DNA of 14,419 nucleotides from Flavobacteriales bacterium (lineage in GTDB: Bacteria; Bacteroidota; Bacteroidia; Flavobacteriales; Parvicellaceae), in contig JAAZYJ010000243.1 of assembly GCA_014239715.1 (NCBI GenBank), positions 1-14,419 on the forward strand, given 5' to 3'. The notes below the pieces were generated by a model. The model was not told the DNA's origin, searched no databases, and saw only the letters and a list, made by a program, of their open reading frames with translations. Positions 7,009 to 12,591 of the stretch are shown here, piece after piece. How positions within the stretch are numbered: the first letter of the stretch is position 1; each line of letters begins with the position of its first letter. The position numbers were made by a program, and so were the translations under genes.

Positions 7009-7746
7009 ATGGCAAAAAAAGACATACCAGAAATTAATGCCGGCTCTATGGCCGATATTGCTTTCCTGCTGCTGATCTTTTGGCTGGTAACAACAACCAT
7101 GGATAGAGACATGGGGCTCAGACTGACGTTACCGCAAGAAATGCCTCCATGCGAGGACTGCCCTGAGGTAAGAGATCGGAATGTTCTGAAAATTGCTGTA
7201 AACGGCAAGGATGAAATACAGATCGAAGAGGAAAGAGCCGAGCTGGAAGATGTCGCGCAATGGGTGGATGATTTTTACAACAGCGATGCAGACAACATGC
7301 CCGAAAGGCACCTGGTGAATGAAACAACGATTGCTGATACCATGGCACGATTGGCCATTCTGATCAGTGAAACCAAATTGATCCCTGACGAAAACATGAA
7401 GGTTGCACTTTTGGATAAGTATGAAAAGGCTACGGAAGAATGGGAAGGGAAGAACAGCTGTTTTGAGCTCACTGAAGAGCCCTTCATGTGTATCTCGAAA
7501 AGAGCAGTGATCCGTTACGAGTCGAACAACGGTACTACCTTCGAAACCTATTTCGAAGTATTGGATCAGATCAAAGGCGTGTTGAAAAGGTTACGTAATG
7601 ACTTTTCTATGAGTACGTTTGGTATGACTTACGATCAAATGGAAAAGCAGGAAGAAGATGGTGACAAATCACTCCGACCAATGATCAAAGCGGTTCGGGT
7701 GCGATTTACTCTCAGATTACTTGAACCAGATGCTAGAAATGTTTAA
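7009..7746 (+). CDS. exbD: ExbD/TolR family protein, enlarged periplasmic domain
   Basis: Second component of the proton-driven motor: one N-terminal membrane helix and a periplasmic domain. NAGSMADIAFLLLIFWLVTT (residues 10-29) is the ExbD membrane helix; Asp16 corresponds to the essential proton-carrying aspartate of ExbD (Asp25 in E. coli). NVLKIAVNGKDEIQIE (58-73) and ISKRAVIRYESNNGTTFE (162-179) look like the paired strands of the ExbD fold, followed by a helix with VLDQIKGVLKRLRND. At 245 aa it is much longer than enterobacterial ExbD (about 140 aa). The extra length is an acidic, helical segment (about 80-160) between these strands, plus a tail. Cysteines form a CxxC (C48, C51) and a second pair (C151, C161), possibly disulfides in the periplasm. 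Gaps are 6 bp upstream and 9 bp downstream. Confidence 0.92.
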   Translation: MAKKDIPEINAGSMADIAFLLLIFWLVTTTMDRDMGLRLTLPQEMPPCEDCPEVRDRNVLKIAVNGKDEIQIEEERAELEDVAQWVDDFYNSDADNMPERHLVNETTIADTMARLAILISETKLIPDENMKVALLDKYEKATEEWEGKNSCFELTEEPFMCISKRAVIRYESNNGTTFETYFEVLDQIKGVLKRLRNDFSMSTFGMTYDQMEKQEEDGDKSLRPMIKAVRVRFTLRLLEPDARNV

Positions 7747-7755
7747 TCCGATATA

Positions 7756-8208
7756 ATGGCCAGGATAAAGAAAAAATCAGGAAAAGGACAACCGGGGATA
7801 TCAACCGCCTCACTGCCGGATATTGTATTCATGCTACTCTTCTTTTTTATGGCAGTAGCGGTAATGAAAACAACCGATCCGTTGGTTGAGTATGAGAAAC
7901 CAAGCGGTGATGCCATTTATAGATTTGAAGATGTATCCATACTCGCAAACATCAGGGTAGGGACACAGATCGGATCAGCATCAAAAGTCTCAAAGATCCA
8001 GCTGAACTACGCGATAAAATCCGTTGATGACATCCCTGATTTTATTTGGGAGAAGAGAGGATTAGTAGCAGCTGTTGATGTCAACAAAATTGTCGCTTAT
8101 CTGGACGTTGATGTAGACACAAAAATGGCCATTGTAAATAAGATCAAAGAAAGGCTTCAGGCTGTAGAACAATTCGAGGTGGCCTATTCTGCTAACGAAA
8201 AGGATTAA
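7756..8208 (+). CDS. exbD: ExbD/TolR family protein, compact paralogue
   Basis: A second ExbD paralogue of 150 aa, close to the standard size. A basic N-terminus (MARIKKKSGKG) leads into TASLPDIVFMLLFFFMAVAV (residues 17-36), a membrane helix with the conserved Asp22. The periplasmic part includes VSILANIRVG and KMAIVNKIKERLQAVEQFEV, the latter probably the ExbD C-terminal helix and strand. It differs clearly from the preceding ExbD (SLPDIVF versus SMADIAF), so the pair looks like two conserved paralogous subunits rather than a recent duplication. It is the last gene of the four-gene unit, 9 bp after its paralogue; the CPBP gene converges 35 bp downstream with no visible terminator between. 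Confidence 0.92.
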   Translation: MARIKKKSGKGQPGISTASLPDIVFMLLFFFMAVAVMKTTDPLVEYEKPSGDAIYRFEDVSILANIRVGTQIGSASKVSKIQLNYAIKSVDDIPDFIWEKRGLVAAVDVNKIVAYLDVDVDTKMAIVNKIKERLQAVEQFEVAYSANEKD

Positions 8209-8243
8209 GATCTCACTATTCCGTTCTCCATTTAGTACTTTGC

Positions 8244-9164
8244 TCAATCTCGCATAAGGGATCCCTCTGTAATATTCCAGCTGCCTTTATTGATCGAACG
8301 CTTCAGCAAATAAGCGAAGAGCAGCAGTGCTACAGCGCCTGTTATCAACCAGAATAAAAAATTGGATCCTGCTTCCAGCTGATCGACAAACGCCGATCCT
8401 TTACCGGATGATTCCAAGATTATGTAAACACAATTGTTCAGAAAATGCAATCCGACCGGAACAAGCAAAGAACCTGTATAGACATAAAGGTAGCCCAATA
8501 ACACCCCCATGAAGAGTATCGCTAAGAAATTACTGAACTCCATATGCACCAAGGCAAACAATATTGACGATAGCAACACCCCCAAATGAATGTTCTTTGT
8601 TCCCTGAAAAGAAACGCGCATGATCACTCCACGGAAAAAAAGTTCCTCTCCAACCGCAGGAACTAATGCCATCGTAAAGACATTTAGCACAACTACAGCA
8701 ACACTATCCGTCCTTAAAAGTGCTGATCTCAATTTGCTGGTTTCATCTTGAGCCTCCATTAAATATGCGCCTCCGCTGATCAGCTCGTTGAGTTCCGAAA
8801 GCAGCTGTATTGCCGGAATTGCCAGGAGAAAACAGAGACCTATCACAGCCAGATACTTCCATTTGAGTGGTGATCTTATGCTGAAATAGCCACCAATACT
8901 ATTGGAACAAAACCATGCAAACAGAATCGCAGAAAGCAAAAATCCACCCACATTTGAACATATACTGGCGATCCGATAGGCAGAAATAGAAGCTGAAGAT
9001 GTCAGATCATTGGAGGCGCTCTCAGCATAAGGTCTAACCCCAGTTATCCATTCGGCCAACCCATTACCTATGTTGGCAAAAAAAGTGAGCATACACAGGC
9101 AGACGGCTATTGCCAAAAAGAACTTGAGACCGGGTGAGAATTGTTGAAATATCGGTTTCCTCAC
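8244..9164 (-). CDS. CPBP family intramembrane metalloprotease (Abi/CAAX protease-like)
   Basis: Polytopic membrane protein (306 aa, about seven to eight hydrophobic segments) of the CPBP/Abi superfamily, which includes the eukaryotic CAAX protease Rce1 and bacteriocin-immunity proteins. All the catalytic motifs are present: GEELFFRG with Glu173, Glu174 and Arg178; FALVH with Phe203 and His207; and HFLNN with His240 and Asn244. The reading frame starts at GTG 9164, which gives a sensible N-terminus (MRKPIFQQFSPG) before TM1 (about 13-32); no better ATG exists. It ends 35 bp from the convergent exbD paralogue and diverges from dusB. The substrate is unknown: possible roles are peptide or prenyl-protein processing. 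There is no bacteriocin operon nearby, so immunity is not supported. Confidence 0.9.
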   Translation of the reverse strand: MRKPIFQQFSPGLKFFLAIAVCLCMLTFFANIGNGLAEWITGVRPYAESASNDLTSSASISAYRIASICSNVGGFLLSAILFAWFCSNSIGGYFSIRSPLKWKYLAVIGLCFLLAIPAIQLLSELNELISGGAYLMEAQDETSKLRSALLRTDSVAVVVLNVFTMALVPAVGEELFFRGVIMRVSFQGTKNIHLGVLLSSILFALVHMEFSNFLAILFMGVLLGYLYVYTGSLLVPVGLHFLNNCVYIILESSGKGSAFVDQLEAGSNFLFWLITGAVALLLFAYLLKRSINKGSWNITEGSLMRD

Positions 9165-9171
9165 TATTTAA

Positions 9172-9179
9172 TACTTTTG
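9172..9179 (+). promoter_or_regulatory. Candidate -7 promoter box for dusB
   Basis: TACTTTTG matches the Bacteroidota -7 consensus TAnnTTTG exactly and lies in the short gap between the divergent CPBP and dusB genes. Transcription would begin around 9184-9190, leaving a leader of about 35-40 nt before the preferred dusB start at 9225. A TTG at 9144-9146 is 25 bp upstream of the box, rather far for a standard -33 element. The box covers the alternative TTG start at 9177, which argues against that start. Confidence 0.4.
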
Positions 9180-9224
9180 CCTATTAATCATGCAGAACTT
9201 AATACTGCTATACAACTTTTACAG

Positions 9225-10202
9225 CTGGTAAAGATAGGAAATATTGAAGTTGGAGAATTCCCACTTTTACTTGCACCGATGGAGGATGTGAGCGACCCGC
9301 CCTTCAGAGCGTTGTGTAAAAAGCATGGTGCAGACGTAATGTATACCGAGTTCATATCTTCAGAAGGATTGATCAGAGATGCTTTGAAGAGCAAAAAGAA
9401 ACTGGACATCTTTGAAGAAGAACGACCTGTTGGAATTCAAATATTCGGTTCGGACATCGAATCAATGAAAAAAGCGACGGTGCTGGCAGAAGCTGCTGAA
9501 CCGGATATAATCGATATCAATTATGGTTGTCCGGTAAAGAAAGTAGCGTGTAAAGGGGCCGGCGCCGGAATACTGCAAGATGTACCCAAGATGGTCCGTA
9601 TGACCTCCGAGATCGTCAAGTCAACGAGTCTGCCCGTGACGGTTAAAACAAGATTAGGTTGGGACAGCAATTCACTATTCATTGAAGACGTTGCCGAAAA
9701 GCTACAAGATGTTGGTATAAAGGCTTTGTCGATTCATGGTAGAACCCGTGTACAGATGTACAAAGGGGAGGCCGATTGGACACTGATCGGGAAGATCAAG
9801 GAAAACCCAAACATACACATTCCGATATTCGGAAACGGCGACATTAATTCTCCTGAAAAGCTAATGGAATACAAGCGGGTTTATGGCGTTGATGGCATCA
9901 TGATCGGTAGGGCAAGCATCGGAAATCCTTGGGTCTTTGACCAGGTGAAACATTTTATGAAGACAGGAAAACATTTGCCTTCACCCGGCATCAAAGAGCG
10001 CGTGGAAGTGGCTAAAGAACATTTAGACCGGTCGATCGTTTGGAAAGGAGAACGACAAGGTATAGTTGAAATGCGCAGACATTACGCTAATTATTTCAAA
10101 GGCATTCCCGATTTCAAACCTATCCGTACACAGCTGGTGACAACAGATTCTGTTTCTTCCCTGCATGATCTCTTTGAAGATATTCTGTTTCAGTTCGCCT
10201 GA
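9225..10202 (+). CDS. dusB: tRNA-dihydrouridine synthase (DusB-type), probable CTG start
   Basis: FMN-dependent enzyme that reduces uridines in tRNA D-loops to dihydrouridine. Seen, numbering from the codon at 9225: LLLAPMEDVSDPPFR (14-28), YTEFISSEGL (40-49), DINYGCPVKKVACKGAGAG (97-115) with catalytic Cys102, HGRTR (171-175), and FGNGDI...DGIMIGRASIGNPW (202-236), the FMN-phosphate site. The 325 aa length is normal. The frame is open upstream to a TTG at 9141, but no in-frame ATG precedes the conserved region. Homologues begin MVKIGNIE-, and here the matching position is CTG (CTG GTA AAG ATA GGA). The other candidates, TTG 9177 and TTG 9141, lie in the promoter region or the CPBP gene. Function is firm; the start is uncertain. 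The gene's end overlaps the opposing permease gene by 13 nt. Confidence 0.93.
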   Translation: MVKIGNIEVGEFPLLLAPMEDVSDPPFRALCKKHGADVMYTEFISSEGLIRDALKSKKKLDIFEEERPVGIQIFGSDIESMKKATVLAEAAEPDIIDINYGCPVKKVACKGAGAGILQDVPKMVRMTSEIVKSTSLPVTVKTRLGWDSNSLFIEDVAEKLQDVGIKALSIHGRTRVQMYKGEADWTLIGKIKENPNIHIPIFGNGDINSPEKLMEYKRVYGVDGIMIGRASIGNPWVFDQVKHFMKTGKHLPSPGIKERVEVAKEHLDRSIVWKGERQGIVEMRRHYANYFKGIPDFKPIRTQLVTTDSVSSLHDLFEDILFQFA

Positions 10203-11410
10203 TCGAAGTGACGTCTTACCAAATATTTTGTGGGGAAATAAGTTGCGATTAGCCCTACACACCCCACTGTTAGCATGATCAATAAAAAATCAGTCCATTC
10301 GGTCTCTATCGGATAATAGGGCACAATCGCTCCACCAAGTTTTATGATATGAAATTTTATCTGGACCCAGCAGGTCAGATAACCCTTAAGCATACCCAGA
10401 ATAGCCCCTACAAAAGTAATCAGCAACCCCTGAAGAAAGAACACACGTCTGATCTGTCTACTCGTAGCTCCCATGCTCGACAAGATCTTAATGTCATTCT
10501 TTTTGTCAATAACAAGCATTGTCAATGAAGCGATCAGTGTAAAGGAAGACAGGACCAAAATGAAAGATAAAATTATGAAAGTCATTCCTTTTTCACTCTG
10601 GTGTACCTGATACATAAGCTCATTCTGCTCAAAATAGGTTCTGACCTTGAACTGTGGTCCAATCGCTTGAAGCACCTGTTCCTTTATTTTTTGCAGATCC
10701 GCTCCATCAGCACAATTGATCTCAACTCCGGTAATATCTGTTCCATAGTCAAGTAGGTCAGCAGCAAAAGACAAAGGAACCATAATATATTTCTCATCGT
10801 ATTCCGGGTTGATACTAAACACCCCTCCTACCGAGATCGGCTCCTTATTAAAAGGTTGAGCATCCTTTCTTAAATTTTTGGACCTTACAAGACCGTGAAC
10901 AGATACAAAGTCCGCAAATCTAGGGTCAGCGGTAACTCCGAGACGATTTTTGATTCCATATCCCATAATAGCCATTGGGGAGCCGTTCTCTCCCAGGTCC
11001 AGAAAACCCTCTATGATCATCGTGTCAAGTCTGGAACCAAGTAGAAACCCGTGCTCTATCCCCTTCATGGTACAGGTGATCCATCGGTCTTCGTGTTTTA
11101 CCAAAGTTATCTCCTCAATTACGTGCGATACGTGGCTGACCCCCTCAATGTCTTCAATCACCTCGTATGGGATCATTTGTGAATCGAAGCTCTTTCCTTC
11201 CTTAATTTCAACTTTCAGGTCGGCATCAAAAGAAGTGTATATACCCTCTACCACTCCTTCAAACCCGTTAAATGCTGAAAGCACGATTACCATTGCCGCT
11301 GTGCTTACCCACATTCCGGTAATTGAGATAAGAGAGATCACATTAATGATGTTGTGTGATTTCTTGGAGATCAGGTATCTCTTAGCTATGTAAAAAGGGA
11401 ATCGCACCAC
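10190..11410 (-). CDS. LolC/LolE-type ABC transporter permease (FtsX-like)
   Basis: Inner-membrane permease of the lipoprotein-releasing type, which with a LolD-like ATPase extracts lipoproteins for delivery to the outer membrane. The 406 aa protein has the usual plan: a short N-terminus FPFYIAKRYLISKKS, TM1 (about 20-46), a large periplasmic domain (about 47-272), and three C-terminal helices (about 276-302, 325-345, 373-393). DKKNDIKILSSMGATSRQI (302-320) is the characteristic cytoplasmic loop that contacts the ATPase. Two GTG codons in a row (11410 and 11407) could start it; no ATG fits. No ATPase gene is adjacent, so it must pair with one encoded elsewhere. Its 3' end overlaps dusB by 13 nt. 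Substrate assignment rests on family resemblance. Confidence 0.88.
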   Translation of the reverse strand: MVRFPFYIAKRYLISKKSHNIINVISLISITGMWVSTAAMVIVLSAFNGFEGVVEGIYTSFDADLKVEIKEGKSFDSQMIPYEVIEDIEGVSHVSHVIEEITLVKHEDRWITCTMKGIEHGFLLGSRLDTMIIEGFLDLGENGSPMAIMGYGIKNRLGVTADPRFADFVSVHGLVRSKNLRKDAQPFNKEPISVGGVFSINPEYDEKYIMVPLSFAADLLDYGTDITGVEINCADGADLQKIKEQVLQAIGPQFKVRTYFEQNELMYQVHQSEKGMTFIILSFILVLSSFTLIASLTMLVIDKKNDIKILSSMGATSRQIRRVFFLQGLLITFVGAILGMLKGYLTCWVQIKFHIIKLGGAIVPYYPIETEWTDFLLIMLTVGCVGLIATYFPTKYLVRRHFDQAN

Positions 11411-11502
11411 ACGAAAATAAACTGATTTCTTGAGTGGCCATTAGTGACAGCCAACATAATTCCAATAAACGTTAAAAACCGCAGCTTTTCTATTAATTTC
11501 CA

Positions 11503-11510
11503 TACATTTA
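11503..11510 (+). promoter_or_regulatory. Weak -7-like box before the 198 aa membrane protein gene
   Basis: TACATTTA matches TAnnTTTG except for the last base and lies 15 bp before the ATG at 11526, which would give a leader of only about 9 nt. No convincing TTG lies at the expected distance. The rest of the 115 bp gap (11411-11525) shows no ORF or hairpin. Confidence 0.2.
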
Positions 11511-11525
11511 GCTCAAACCGATCAC

Positions 11526-12122
11526 ATGACTCGCATATTTAAACATCCGATATCCATCATATTGATCGGGTTGATGCTTGTTTTTCTGTCAAGCTGCTCC
11601 GGTCATAAGGCAAAGGTGGCTTTTTACACCTTCTTCTTTTATTTGATCTTTGTCGTATCATGTATGCCGGCAATAATCTGTAGTGCTACAGCAAGAGGGA
11701 ATGGTTCTAAGGCCGCCATGGTCACGGGGATTATTTTCACATCGATCGGCGGGTTTTTCGCCATCATCTACACATTAAACTGTCTTAATGATTTCCATAG
11801 AAGAATTGATGATGAGATCCTGCTGTATCTGTTCCTCATCTGGGGAACATTGATCGGGTCACTCATAATGCTTGTTATCCCCAATCAAAAATTGAAAGCT
11901 AAACAAAGAATGAGCGGTAAACAGAAAATAATAATCCCCCGGCAGCAACATTCACCCTCTTCTGACCCCATGCAATTCGCTACAGATGCTACTATAATTA
12001 ACGAAGAGAAAAACACGGACGCAACAGATCGCCCTGAAGTACATTCTGATCAGACCGATGAGGCAAAAACACGCGAAATGACCGATGATGATATTGATAT
12101 GAGCGGGTTGGACAGTCTTTAA
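11526..12122 (+). CDS. Unrecognised membrane protein with lipoprotein-like signal and acidic tail
   Basis: I do not recognise a family. The 198 aa protein starts with a basic-hydrophobic segment ending in FLSSC, a good lipobox with Cys24, then SGHKAK and three further hydrophobic helices at about 31-53, 65-85 and 100-120. From about 121 on it is hydrophilic: a basic stretch (NQKLKAKQRMSGKQK), then a Ser/Thr/Asp/Glu-rich, probably disordered tail ending TDDDIDMSGLDSL. A lipobox directly before a polytopic region is unusual: either it is a lipidated polytopic protein, or the first helix is simply a membrane anchor. The gene stands alone, opposed to its flanking genes: it is divergent from the permease gene and convergent with rbfA, 30 bp away. 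Codon use and composition do not stand out. No function can be proposed. Confidence 0.8.
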   Translation: MTRIFKHPISIILIGLMLVFLSSCSGHKAKVAFYTFFFYLIFVVSCMPAIICSATARGNGSKAAMVTGIIFTSIGGFFAIIYTLNCLNDFHRRIDDEILLYLFLIWGTLIGSLIMLVIPNQKLKAKQRMSGKQKIIIPRQQHSPSSDPMQFATDATIINEEKNTDATDRPEVHSDQTDEAKTREMTDDDIDMSGLDSL

Positions 12123-12143
12123 TAAGGTAAACGGATTACCTTA
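12123..12143. terminator. Candidate bidirectional hairpin terminator
   Basis: A perfect 8 bp stem, TAAGGTAA at 12123-12130 and TTACCTTA at 12136-12143, encloses a 5 nt loop (ACGGA). It fills most of the 30 bp between the convergent 198 aa gene and rbfA, directly after the former's stop codon. The stem is AT-rich and the following T tracts are weak, with TTAAAG on the - side and CAGCTCTGTTTAATT on the + side, so efficiency is uncertain. Confidence 0.45.
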
Positions 12144-12152
12144 CAGCTCTGT

Positions 12153-12494
12153 TTAATTGTCTTTTAAAATTTTATTGATCTCTTCTGCATAATCCAAAGA
12201 GTCATCTAAGTAAAACATCAGCTCAGGAGTCCTGCGCAGCTGGTTTTTTGTACTCTTTGACAGCTCATGTCGAATTACTTTATTGTTCTGCTCAATATTT
12301 TTAAAGACGTCATCCTTGCTACCTGAACCAAATATGCTAAGGTATGCCTTCGCTAACCCCATATCCGGCGACATCCTTACCACCGTTACTGAAACCATGG
12401 CTCCCAAACAAATTGTTCTTGCCTCTTTTCTGAAGATCTGACTCAGCTCTTTCTGAATTAGTCCTGCAATTTTCTCCTGTCTGATACTTGCCAT
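12153..12494 (-). CDS. rbfA: 30S ribosome-binding factor A
   Basis: Small KH-like protein that binds the pre-30S subunit and assists 16S rRNA 5'-end maturation. The reading frame runs upstream to 12635, but the family N-terminus (MASIRQEKIAGLIQKELSQI) begins at ATG 12494, giving 113 aa, the normal size. Seen: the first helix with LIQKELSQIFRKEAR; VSVTVVRMSPDMGLAKAYLSIF (35-56), the conserved strand pair; and RRTPELMFYLDDSLDYAEEI (87-106), the RbfA C-terminal signature (usually R-x-x-P-x-L-x-F-x-x-D). A perfect -7-like box lies just upstream. The extra upstream 47 codons lie in the rbfA - ABC exporter gap and overlap the exporter's start, so they are not coding. The gene diverges from the exporter (97 bp gap) and converges on the 198 aa gene. 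Confidence 0.95.
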   Translation of the reverse strand: MASIRQEKIAGLIQKELSQIFRKEARTICLGAMVSVTVVRMSPDMGLAKAYLSIFGSGSKDDVFKNIEQNNKVIRHELSKSTKNQLRRTPELMFYLDDSLDYAEEINKILKDN

Positions 12495-12500
12495 AACGAC

Positions 12501-12508
12501 CAAAGGTA
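12501..12508 (-). promoter_or_regulatory. Candidate -7 promoter box for rbfA, very close to the start codon
   Basis: On the - strand TACCTTTG is an exact match to TAnnTTTG and ends 6 bp before the rbfA ATG (12494). If real, the transcript would start at or within a few bases of the AUG, giving a leaderless or nearly leaderless mRNA. A TTTG lies 27 bp further upstream, farther than usual for a -33 element. Confidence 0.35.
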
Positions 12509-12575
12509 TGAAATGCACCGTGATGAATTCCATTACAAATACAATAATTGAAGAATTCGCGTTATCAAATTCAGC

Positions 12576-12583
12576 TATATTTA
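12576..12583 (+). promoter_or_regulatory. Candidate -7 box for the ABC exporter
   Basis: TATATTTA differs from TAnnTTTG only at the last base and lies 8 bp before the ATG at 12592. A TTG at 12548-12550 is 25 bp upstream. The leader would be very short. Weak evidence. Confidence 0.25.
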
Positions 12584-12591
12584 CCCCTTGA

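Noticed and set aside
8244..9164. CPBP protein as bacteriocin immunity or phage-abortive system
   Set aside because: Full protease motifs are present but there is no bacteriocin, toxin or defence gene nearby; the neighbours are housekeeping genes.
9141..9224. Long TTG-initiated N-terminus for dusB (28 extra residues)
   Set aside because: It overlaps the divergent CPBP gene and a -7-like box, and the added residues have no DusB similarity; the conserved region starts at 9225-9228.
10950..11393. 147 aa open frame on the + strand
   Set aside because: It lies wholly inside the well-supported permease gene on the other strand and has no family features.
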